The notes below the pieces were generated by a model. That model saw only the letters and a program-made list of their open reading frames with translations, ran no database searches and was not told the DNA's origin. A stretch of DNA of 22,764 nucleotides, taken from contig JAZSOS010000047.1 in assembly GCA_045537045.1 (NCBI GenBank), forward strand, positions 1-22,764, read 5' to 3'. A program made the translations under genes and the position numbers. Source of the DNA: SIG480 sp045537045. GTDB lineage: Bacteria > Bacillota > Clostridia > Oscillospirales > JAAYXM01. Positions 13,966 to 20,444 of this stretch are shown piece after piece (the first letter of the stretch is position 1; each line of letters begins with the position of its first letter).

Positions 13966-14134
13966 ATTTGTACTTCTGAAGTTTTTAATTCATATCACCT
14001 TCATACTGTCTAAACAAATAAAAAGCCTTCTCCGTTAGAAAAAGACTTAGACTAGCGAAAAATCATATTCCCTCTCATCCGATGGCGCGTGAAACGCGAC
14101 TGATGAAATCAAAAATCTGTTTTTACCAACATAC

Positions 14135-14172
14135 AATGACTTGCCGGAAAATGTATTTTCCGGCAAGTCATT
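14135..14172. terminator. 17-bp perfect hairpin between the XRE gene and the lipoprotein gene
   Basis: AATGACTTGCCGGAAAA (14135-14151) pairs perfectly with 14156-14172 around a TGTA loop. It is placed to stop transcription from both sides, though the T-run on the plus strand comes only after GCTGA. In 13966-14134 I see only a half-terminator-like stretch (AAAAAGCCTTCTCC at 14021-14034, without its partner arm) and a small CGCGT/ACGCG hairpin. Confidence 0.65.
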
Positions 14173-14214
14173 GCTGATTTTTATTTACAGGAGTTATTAC
14201 CTACTCCTGACCCG

Positions 14215-14241
14215 TATTTATCAATACTCCGAAATCTCGGC
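14215..14241. repeat. 27-bp direct repeat, right copy (att-like)
   Basis: Identical to 11112-11138. This copy forms the actual 3' end of the lipoprotein gene (last codons plus stop) and the right border of the AT-rich island. Confidence 0.8.
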
Positions 14242-15162
14242 GTTTATCGTGTCAATGAACTTTGAACAGCTGTCGGAAAGGTCATATGAGAAATCCGTAC
14301 GCGCAATTCTCTGTGCCTCTTCATAGTTTCCGTTCCTGACCGCCTCTTCTGCGCGAAGGCACGCGTCTATTACCGACTGTGCTTCCTCGGTTATCTCTTC
14401 CCACATCGCGTCATAGCCCTCATCGTCACTGCGCTTGTGCTCTATAATCTTCGTAAGCTCTGCACGGATATTAACCGAGGTAGAAAGCGCCTCGTTTTTG
14501 TGGCGCTCGTCCTTTGACATTTCAAAGCTGTTGAGACAGTGGTTTGCATAGTTTGCATCCGTGATATACTGCATGCTCTTGGCATACTCTAAAAGCACGG
14601 TATAGCGGCTTGACATACGCGTGAGCTTGTTGAAAATTCCGTCATCAATACGGATAGAGCTCATAACCGACTGGAAGTCCTCATTTTCTTCTGTGAAGCC
14701 TTCTGCCGGAGCTTCATACGCAAAGCGATAGAATGCGTCAACACCCTTGATTACAAAATCAATTCTTATGCGTTCTCCATTGTTTGAAACAACCTTTGAG
14801 CCGCTGCACTTTCCGTACTTTGCCGGATGGCTCCCCGAAAGCTGCAGCACGCTCTCAGCGTACTCCTGCGCCGTCAGGATATCGTTATTTTCCATGTCGG
14901 GTACATATACGCTTACGACAACGTCATTACCCTCAAACGTGATATATCCGTCAAGGTCAAAATTCCCCACACGCTCGTATTTTTCCGGATATTCAAGAAT
15001 TATTCCGTAGAGCCTGTTTTCATACCGCGCAACTGCTCCGGTATCGTAATCTGCCGGGTCAAAGCTTACACCCGAAATGTAATCCTCACGCGGAGACATG
15101 CTGCACGCACCAAGAGAAAGACATATTGCGAAAGCCATTGCAAAACATATTATTTTTTTCAT
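14221..15162 (-). CDS. Lipoprotein with a PsbP-like N-terminal domain
   Basis: The 313-residue protein has a signal peptide with lipobox LSLGAC (lipidated Cys20). Residues about 50-180 (YENRLYGIILEYPEKYERVG ... FQSVMSSIRI) resemble the PsbP-like/DcrB-type domain of secreted lipoproteins. Residues 190-313 are helical and unrecognised. It is expected on the outer face of the membrane; the role is unknown. The ATG overlaps the comM stop (ATGA), and the ribosome site AGGAGTG is inside comM, so the two are cotranscribed. The last codons form the 27-bp repeat shared with 11112-11138. Confidence 0.85.
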   Translation of the reverse strand: MKKIICFAMAFAICLSLGACSMSPREDYISGVSFDPADYDTGAVARYENRLYGIILEYPEKYERVGNFDLDGYITFEGNDVVVSVYVPDMENNDILTAQEYAESVLQLSGSHPAKYGKCSGSKVVSNNGERIRIDFVIKGVDAFYRFAYEAPAEGFTEENEDFQSVMSSIRIDDGIFNKLTRMSSRYTVLLEYAKSMQYITDANYANHCLNSFEMSKDERHKNEALSTSVNIRAELTKIIEHKRSDDEGYDAMWEEITEEAQSVIDACLRAEEAVRNGNYEEAQRIARTDFSYDLSDSCSKFIDTINAEISEY

Positions 15163-16679
15163 CTGTTTTCACTCCTGTCAAGAGAACGGTATTGAATTGC
15201 CTCAGCGATGTGCTCGGCACGGATAACGTCCGACTCCGCCATATCGGCAATGGTAAGGGAAAGCTTGAGTATTTTATCGTATGAGCGTCCGGTAAGCCCG
15301 AGCGCATCAAACGCATTTTTCAAAAGCTCTTTTGCATCATCGGAGAGCTTTGCAAGCTCGTGCAGTCGTCTTGGTGAGAGGTGCGCATTGCACGCAACGC
15401 CGCGTTCTCTTGCGCGCTTCCGCGCACGGTTTACGCGCTTGCGTATCTCGGCTGAAGGTTCGCCGTCCGCCTTCTTCGACATATCCTCATAAGTCACATT
15501 CGGCACATTTATGTGGATATCTATTCTGTCCATAAGCGGGCCGGAAACACGCCCCATATATTTTTCCACTGCGGCCTCGGTGCAGGTGCAGGTGTGAACT
15601 CCGTTTTCATAGCCGTACCACCCGCATTTGCACGGGTTCATCGCACAGACCAGCATAAACCGCGCGGGGTAGTTTGCAGTACCCGAAACTCGGGAGATAA
15701 CAACCTCGCCCGTCTCCATCGGCTGACGCAGAACCTCAAGCGCGTCGCGCCGGAATTCCGGAAGCTCATCAAGGAACAGTACGCCGTTGTGCGCGAGGGA
15801 AATTTCACCCGGACGAAGCGCCGAGCTTCCGCCTGAAAGACTTACAGGCGATGTGCTGTGATGCGGCGCACGAAACGGTCTTGACATAAGAAGAGGTCTT
15901 TCTTCCGACACAAGCCCCACAAGCGAGTGCATCTCTGTCGCCTCCAACGCCTCTTCGCGCGTCATATCGGGCAGAATAGATGGTATTCGCGATGCAAGCA
16001 TGCTCTTTCCCGAGCCGGGAGGCCCTATCATAAGTATATTATGTCCGCCCGCGGCGGCAATCTCTATTGCACGTTTAACATTTTCCTGACCGCGCACGTC
16101 TGCAAAATCAGGAACGGGGATATTTTCATTTTCATCCGGCACCCATTGCGGTTCACGGGAAAGTGACAAATCACCGTTTAAGTGGTTTACCACCTCGGAC
16201 ACGTCACGCGCCCCAAAAACCTCAAGCTCTTCTCCGGCAAGAGCTGCCTCTCGCGCATTCGCGCGCGGCACGAACAGAGTCTTTATGCCAGCTGCCCTTG
16301 CCGCAAGCGCCATTGAGAGGACACCGCGCGCAGGGCGAAGCTCGCCGGTAAGTGAAAGCTCCCCAATGAACGCACAACTTTCCGGAACTGACTTTATCTG
16401 ATGCGCAGCCGAAAGAACGGAAAGCAGAATAGGAAGGTCATACACCGCCCCCTCCTTCTTTTTGCCGGCAGGAGCGAGGTTTACCGTTATATGCCCGGAC
16501 GGAAATCGAATCGGAAGCGTTTTTGCCGCAGCGCGGACGCGGTCGCGCGATTCCCGCACCGCCGTATCGGCAAGCCCGATTACCTCAAACCCCATCATTC
16601 CGCCCGAAAGAACGCACTCTGCAGTTACGATAAAACCGCAGGCACCCGAAAGACCGAGCGTGTAAATTTTTGATACCAT
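15159..16679 (-). CDS. comM: YifB/ComM family Mg-chelatase-like AAA ATPase
   Basis: The 506-residue protein has full family length. The N-terminal Lon/S5-like domain (1-170) contains GFIVTAECVLSGG and TVNLAPAGKKKEG. The AAA domain has Walker A GPPGSGKS (219-226), Walker B LFLDELPEF (from 301), CAMNPCKCGWYG and a second Cys pair (CTC). The C-terminal Mg_chelatase_C helical region ends it (LTIADMAES). In proteobacteria ComM is a hexameric helicase aiding branch migration in natural transformation; no other competence gene is in this window. The promoter lies at 16730-16758. Confidence 0.95.
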   Translation of the reverse strand: MVSKIYTLGLSGACGFIVTAECVLSGGMMGFEVIGLADTAVRESRDRVRAAAKTLPIRFPSGHITVNLAPAGKKKEGAVYDLPILLSVLSAAHQIKSVPESCAFIGELSLTGELRPARGVLSMALAARAAGIKTLFVPRANAREAALAGEELEVFGARDVSEVVNHLNGDLSLSREPQWVPDENENIPVPDFADVRGQENVKRAIEIAAAGGHNILMIGPPGSGKSMLASRIPSILPDMTREEALEATEMHSLVGLVSEERPLLMSRPFRAPHHSTSPVSLSGGSSALRPGEISLAHNGVLFLDELPEFRRDALEVLRQPMETGEVVISRVSGTANYPARFMLVCAMNPCKCGWYGYENGVHTCTCTEAAVEKYMGRVSGPLMDRIDIHINVPNVTYEDMSKKADGEPSAEIRKRVNRARKRARERGVACNAHLSPRRLHELAKLSDDAKELLKNAFDALGLTGRSYDKILKLSLTIADMAESDVIRAEHIAEAIQYRSLDRSENR

Positions 16680-16729
16680 ATCCGTATCCCCTGACTGTGA
16701 ATAAAATCACAAAAAATCTGTATGTCTAT

Positions 16730-16758
16730 ATTGTATCACAGAAAAAGCGCCTGTACAA
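16730..16758 (-). promoter_or_regulatory. comM promoter, overlapping the azlD terminator
   Basis: TTGTAC (16753-16758), 17 nt and TACAAT (16730-16735) lie on the minus strand. The -35 hexamer lies in the distal arm of the preceding terminator. Confidence 0.55.
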
Positions 16759-16776
16759 GTATAATTTGCACAGGCG
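16748..16776 (-). terminator. Terminator of the DUF896-gtrA-azlCD operon
   Basis: Arms CGCCTGT (16748-16754) and ACAGGCG (16770-16776), extended inward with one mismatch, are followed by CTTTTTC on the minus strand, just after the azlD stop. Confidence 0.8.
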
Positions 16777-16780
16777 AAAC

Positions 16781-17092
16781 TTATATCATTTTCATTACCC
16801 ATTCAGCGAGGAATACCACAGCGCAGGATAGCGCCGCAACGGTGAGAAGGCTCTTCCCGCGCAGCGCAAGCACCACTGCCGCTGCAAAGCCGATTCCGGC
16901 AGAAACGGGCGATGACGTCGAATAAAAAATTGCAGGAACGGTCATTACCCCAAGCACGGTATACGGTATGTAATACAAAAACGAAATGATGAAGCGGTTT
17001 TTTATCTTCTTTTTGATAAGCACAAGCGGAAGCATCCTTATAAGATACGTTATACCCGCCATAACCAGAAGATACACCGGAAAGCTATGCAT
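16781..17092 (-). CDS. azlD: Branched-chain amino acid exporter small subunit AzlD
   Basis: The 103-residue protein has four hydrophobic segments and the AzlD pattern (GITYLIRMLPLVLIKKKIKN, then YIPYTVLGVMTVPAIFY). AzlD partners AzlC in exporting branched-chain amino acids and analogues. The ATG at 17092 follows GGGGGAGGG in the end of azlC; the longer frame to 17113 lies inside that gene. It overlaps azlC by 8 nt, which implies coupling. Confidence 0.93.
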   Translation of the reverse strand: MHSFPVYLLVMAGITYLIRMLPLVLIKKKIKNRFIISFLYYIPYTVLGVMTVPAIFYSTSSPVSAGIGFAAAVVLALRGKSLLTVAALSCAVVFLAEWVMKMI

Positions 17093-17804
17093 TATCTTCG
17101 CCCTCCCCCACATTTACAGGTGCAACAAAAGCAAACAGCGCACTTGCGAAAGCGGCGCAGATGATAACACTAAATCCCGACGGCACGGACGCAAGATACG
17201 GCAGATACTTAAACGAGCAGGAAAGCGCAACGGCAAACAAAACGCACACGAGGCAACGACGGTTCACCTTCATCACGGGAACAACTATCGCAACAAACAT
17301 TCCGTAAATTGCAATGCCGAGCGCAGAAACCACAGCTACCGGAAGAATGTTTCCCGCCGCAGCACCGATGAGCGTGCCGGCACTCCACCCGATATACGGC
17401 ATAAGAATAAGTCCGTACATGTATTTTCGCCCGACTGTGCCGACCTTTTCGCTCGCAACCGCAAAAACCTCATCTGTATTTACAAATGAGATTAAAAACC
17501 TGTCCGGAAGGCGCACGCTCTCGCCCAGCTTCTGCGACAACGATACCGACATCAGCGCGTATCGCAGATTTATAACGAGCTGTGCCGTTGCAAGCTCAAA
17601 AAGAGTTCCTCCCGTAACCATTATCGGCACTGCGGCAAGCTGACCCGCGCTTGTTACATTCGTCATCGAAACAAGCAAGGTTTCCCATATGGAAAGCCCG
17701 CTCTCGACAGCGAATATTCCAAACGCAAAAGCAACGGAGAGATACCCGAGACAAATCGGCATTCCGTCCGCTATTCCTTTTGTAAATTTGTTGTGTTCAA
17801 TCAT
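17085..17804 (-). CDS. azlC: Branched-chain amino acid exporter large subunit AzlC
   Basis: The 239-residue membrane protein has the AzlC signature: G-x-P-I-C-L-G-Y-L-S-V-A-F-A-F-G near the N-terminus, TSAGQLAA, LRYALMSVSLSQKL and the FVNTDEVFA motif, with 5-6 hydrophobic segments. Its substrate range in this organism is unproven. It overlaps gtrA by 4 nt upstream and azlD by 8 nt downstream. Confidence 0.95.
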   Translation of the reverse strand: MIEHNKFTKGIADGMPICLGYLSVAFAFGIFAVESGLSIWETLLVSMTNVTSAGQLAAVPIMVTGGTLFELATAQLVINLRYALMSVSLSQKLGESVRLPDRFLISFVNTDEVFAVASEKVGTVGRKYMYGLILMPYIGWSAGTLIGAAAGNILPVAVVSALGIAIYGMFVAIVVPVMKVNRRCLVCVLFAVALSCSFKYLPYLASVPSGFSVIICAAFASALFAFVAPVNVGEGEDNA

Positions 17805-18217
17805 TTTTCCGCCTGCTTTTCCACTCTTGTATTTTCCTGATTCCTGTATACTATGAGCTTGCAGAATAAAAACTCAAGCACAAAATTGAGAAGCATTGTG
17901 GCGATTAAAATTATGTAATCGTTAATCCCCGAGCGCTCTGCTATATGTCCGCCCCACGTCGAGAGTGGCGTGAACACAGCATAAAATGTGAAAAGCTTTG
18001 TCATCGCCACGGGAATATTTGCCGCAGATTTAAAGGTATATCTTCTATTGAACGTAAAATTCCATACTATCGACAAAACGAGAGAGAGAAGATACCCGGG
18101 CCAATAGATCCAATGGAAAACCTCGTTGAATACCGTGAATGAGCCTATCTGTATAACGCCCGCAGAAATTGAAAACAGCGTGAATTTGACCATTTGCCAA
18201 AAGGTGCTTTTGTTCAT
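17801..18217 (-). CDS. GtrA family membrane protein
   Basis: The 138-residue protein has four transmembrane segments and the GtrA pattern (VKFTLFSISAGVIQIGSF, LSIVWNFTFNRRYTFK, VLEFLFCKLIVYR). GtrA proteins are thought to flip or help transfer polyprenyl-linked sugars for cell-surface glycans, but no glycosyltransferase is adjacent. It overlaps the DUF896 gene and azlC by 4 nt each. Confidence 0.92.
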   Translation of the reverse strand: MNKSTFWQMVKFTLFSISAGVIQIGSFTVFNEVFHWIYWPGYLLSLVLSIVWNFTFNRRYTFKSAANIPVAMTKLFTFYAVFTPLSTWGGHIAERSGINDYIILIATMLLNFVLEFLFCKLIVYRNQENTRVEKQAEK

Positions 18218-18420
18218 TTTTTCTTCTCAACTTTCTTCTTGTTTCCCTTTTCGTCTACGATATAGACATTGCTGAGGGCATTTTCCATTCCCTGACGAAA
18301 TTTTGCAATATACTCCTTGCGAAGCATCGCCTGTTCCTCTTTTTCTGCATCGGAAAGACCTTCGCCTCTTGATTTTTTCGCAAGCTCGTTTATTCTTGCG
18401 ACAAGCTTATCAAATTCCAT
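18214..18420 (-). CDS. DUF896 (YnzC/UPF0291) family protein
   Basis: The 68-residue protein starts MEFDKLVARINELAKKSRGEGLSDAEKEEQ..., the DUF896 helical hairpin, with the conserved LRKEYIAKFRQGMENAL core and a Lys-rich tail. The family is cytosolic and of unknown function; B. subtilis YneB-operon member YnzC is the model. First gene of the four-gene operon. Confidence 0.92.
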   Translation of the reverse strand: MEFDKLVARINELAKKSRGEGLSDAEKEEQAMLRKEYIAKFRQGMENALSNVYIVDEKGNKKKVEKKK

Positions 18421-18481
18421 ATTTCTGCTCCTCCCATATATGTCAATCTAACACAAGCTTACCTATTTAGTCTATAATAAA

Positions 18482-18510
18482 AGTATACCACCTTTTTCCT
18501 GTCTGTGCAA
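18482..18510 (-). promoter_or_regulatory. Promoter of the DUF896-gtrA-azlCD operon
   Basis: TTGCAC (18505-18510), 17 nt and TATACT (18482-18487) lie on the minus strand. Confidence 0.7.
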
Positions 18511-18512
18511 CA

Positions 18513-18543
18513 AAAACACACAAGATACGCTCCTGTGTGTTTT
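18513..18543 (-). terminator. Terminator after the aldo/keto reductase gene
   Basis: AAAACACACA (18513-18522) pairs with TGTGTGTTTT (18534-18543) over an 11-nt loop, followed by a T-run on the minus strand. Confidence 0.8.
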
Positions 18544-18556
18544 GCTTTTTCGCTTT

Positions 18557-19561
18557 TTAAATTTCATCTGCACCAATTATTGCGTCTATCTTTGAAAGCT
18601 CGTCACGGCTGAAATCCACGCGCTCCGTCATTCTGATATTTTCAATTATCTGCTCTGGCTTTGACGCGCCTATCAGCACGCTTGTAATTCCGTCACGGCT
18701 GTATACCCATGAAAGCGCCATCTGTGCAAGCGTCTGCCCGCGCTGCTCCGCTATCGCATTCAGCTTTTGAATCTTAATAAGAAGCGATTGCGAAATTGAG
18801 CTTTCATTGAGGAAGCGTCCGTCCGTTTTAACGCGGCTGTCGTCTGGAATTCCGTTAAAATATCGGTCTGAAAGGAGACCCTGTGCAAGCGGGCTGAAGA
18901 TAATCATCCCCTTTTTCCGCAGCTTTGCACTGCCGAGTATTCCGTTTTTCTCAACTGTTCTGTCAAGTATGGAAAACTTATTCTGATTTATCACAAACGG
19001 ACAGTGTAGCTCTTCCAATATATCTGCCGCTTTTTCCATTGTTTCCCCGTCGTAGTTTGAAAGTCCCGCATAAAGCGCCTTGCCGCTCTTGACAATGCTG
19101 TCCAGCGCCCACATCGTTTCATAAAGAGGAGTGTCCGGATCCGGTCTGTGATGATAGAAAATGTCGACATAGTCAAGCTTTAACCGCTTTAAGCTTTGGT
19201 CTGCACTTGCGATAAGGTATTTTCTGCTGCCCTTATCTCCGTAAGGCCCCGGCCACATATAATAGCCGGCTTTTGTGCTTATTATCATCTCATCGCGATA
19301 AGGCTTCATATGCCTATTCAATATCTCTCCAAAATTCGTCTCTGCACTTCCCGCCTCCGGGCCGTAGTTGTTGGCAAGGTCAAAATGCGTTATCCCGTTA
19401 TCAAATGCCGTAAAACACATTTTGCACATATTTTCAAAATCACCGGTGTTACCAAAATTGTGCCATAGCCCGAGCGAAACTGCCGGAAGCTTAAGTCCGC
19501 TTTCGCCGCAGCTTTTGTATAACATTTTTTCGTACCTTTTTTCATTTGCAATATATTCCAT
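18557..19561 (-). CDS. Aldo/keto reductase, YghZ-like
   Basis: The 334-residue (beta/alpha)8 oxidoreductase has the catalytic tetrad Asp61 (HFDLANNYG), Tyr66, Lys97 (ISTKAGY) and His137 (FYHHRPD). The stretch YMWPGPYGDKGSRKYLI and the overall length match the YghZ/GAP-reductase group, which reduces L-glyceraldehyde 3-phosphate and other aldehydes with NADPH. The SxLIGASKPEQIIEN segment at the end binds the cofactor phosphate. The ATG follows GGGAGG. Single-gene unit. Confidence 0.92.
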   Translation of the reverse strand: MEYIANEKRYEKMLYKSCGESGLKLPAVSLGLWHNFGNTGDFENMCKMCFTAFDNGITHFDLANNYGPEAGSAETNFGEILNRHMKPYRDEMIISTKAGYYMWPGPYGDKGSRKYLIASADQSLKRLKLDYVDIFYHHRPDPDTPLYETMWALDSIVKSGKALYAGLSNYDGETMEKAADILEELHCPFVINQNKFSILDRTVEKNGILGSAKLRKKGMIIFSPLAQGLLSDRYFNGIPDDSRVKTDGRFLNESSISQSLLIKIQKLNAIAEQRGQTLAQMALSWVYSRDGITSVLIGASKPEQIIENIRMTERVDFSRDELSKIDAIIGADEI

Positions 19562-19604
19562 AATTCCCTCCCAATGCGTTTTCTATTTTATCCTTGACAA
19601 TATC

Positions 19605-19614
19605 AACTTAAGTT
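19605..19614. promoter_or_regulatory. 10-bp palindrome upstream of the aldo/keto reductase
   Basis: AACTTAAGTT lies in the leader region next to TTGACA (19594-19599, plus strand). MerR-type operators in aldehyde-responsive promoters look similar, but no well-spaced promoter was found, so this is tentative. Confidence 0.2.
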
Positions 19615-19653
19615 ATGCGCCTACTATACGCTTTCCCGCAAGGATTGTCAATG

Positions 19654-19710
19654 CACACAAAAACCCGCGGGGTGGAAACCCCGCGGGAAAATAGTGAACT
19701 ATTTATTTAG
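19654..19710 (-). repeat. 57-bp duplicated stop-plus-terminator cassette, copy 1
   Basis: Copy 1 matches 20365-20422 with one substitution and one single-base gap. On the minus strand it begins CTAAATAAATAG, which has stops in all three frames, and continues to a perfect 10-bp hairpin (CCCGCGGGGT 19664-19673, loop GGAA, 19678-19687) followed by TTTT. It provides both the stop codon and the terminator of the gene at 19707-20246. Confidence 0.85.
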
Positions 19711-20246
19711 ATCGCAACATAATCATTGGCTTCACTTTTATTTTGACTTTTTTCCTTCACTATGATAATCCTCATCGATTTACCCGTTTCATAATGCCCT
19801 ATCTGGATATCATCTGCCCTAAAAACTTTCTTTTTGCAACTCATCGTGCTTGATAATGAGTGATTTGCCATTATACTGAACTCTAAAACAGAATTAGAAT
19901 CCAAAACATACTTTTCAATATCATATGAGATACGAACGGCATAATCATCACATTTCCCAAACGATCTGTACTTATCAATAAAAGACAACGTCGTTTTCCG
20001 TGGCGGAATTTCTTCTACCTCTTTTATCCCATCGCCTTTATCCACGCAATAGTGCAATGAATAATGAAGATTATTCAATATCGCCCTTGATTTGTTTACA
20101 ACCTTTATTCTATAGATATGATTGTTCTCCGGATCTTTACAAAGCTTATCAGCTATTTTAATTTTTGGTCTTACTATCAACATAAAAAAGAAAAAACAAG
20201 CCGATGCAACCAATCCAGAAACAACACCTGTAATTAATTCAGCCAC
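19707..20246 (-). CDS. Unknown membrane-anchored protein in an AT-rich insertion
   Basis: The 179-residue protein has one N-terminal membrane helix (about 5-25, GVVSGLVASACFFFFMLIV) followed by a soluble beta-rich domain (PKIKIADKLCKD, YRIKVVNKSRAILNNLHYSL). Similar single-TM proteins are scattered in bacterial accessory regions; no function is known to me. It starts with GTG, preceded by GAGGA. It has its own consensus promoter and a six-codon mini-frame upstream, and its stop codon lies inside the duplicated terminator cassette. AT content differs from the flanking genes, which suggests acquisition. Confidence 0.75.
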   Translation of the reverse strand: MAELITGVVSGLVASACFFFFMLIVRPKIKIADKLCKDPENNHIYRIKVVNKSRAILNNLHYSLHYCVDKGDGIKEVEEIPPRKTTLSFIDKYRSFGKCDDYAVRISYDIEKYVLDSNSVLEFSIMANHSLSSTMSCKKKVFRADDIQIGHYETGKSMRIIIVKEKSQNKSEANDYVAI

Positions 20247-20273
20247 ACTGCCACATCCTCTGTTGAAATATTG

Positions 20274-20294
20274 TTAGTGATCTATATCGCGCAT
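20274..20294 (-). CDS. Six-codon mini-frame MRDIDH with a very strong ribosome site
   Basis: AAAGGAGGTG lies 6 nt before an ATG that opens a frame of six codons ending in TAA at 20274-20276. The ribosome site is stronger than that of the main gene, whose GTG lies 27 nt after the mini-frame's stop. It could be a regulatory leader peptide or the remains of an earlier gene start. 20295-20364 holds only the promoter. Confidence 0.35.
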   Translation of the reverse strand: MRDIDH

Positions 20295-20318
20295 TGTTGC
20301 CACCTCCTTTATATTTAT

Positions 20319-20347
20319 ATTATATCCATTATGCTAATTGTTGTCAA
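20319..20347 (-). promoter_or_regulatory. Perfect consensus promoter of the accessory gene
   Basis: TTGACA (20342-20347), 17 nt and TATAAT (20319-20324) lie on the minus strand, with the start point close to the mini-frame's ribosome site. Confidence 0.85.
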
Positions 20348-20364
20348 GCACTTTCAACCCCAAA

Positions 20365-20422
20365 CACACAAAAAACCCGCGGGGTGGAAACCCCGCGGGA
20401 AAATAGTAAACTATTTATTTAG
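20365..20422 (-). repeat. 58-bp duplicated stop-plus-terminator cassette, copy 2
   Basis: Near-identical to 19654-19710. Its hairpin (20376-20385 with 20390-20399) and T-run terminate the surface-protein gene that ends at 20445; the three-frame stop motif (20411-20422) lies 22 nt after that gene's own TAA. Confidence 0.85.
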
Positions 20423-20444
20423 AAGTCAAACGTTAATTATACGT

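Noticed and set aside
14060..14115. CTGATGA and GAAAC motifs reminiscent of a hammerhead ribozyme
   Set aside because: The order and spacing do not allow the three-stem core, and no cleavage-site NUH stem is formed on either strand.
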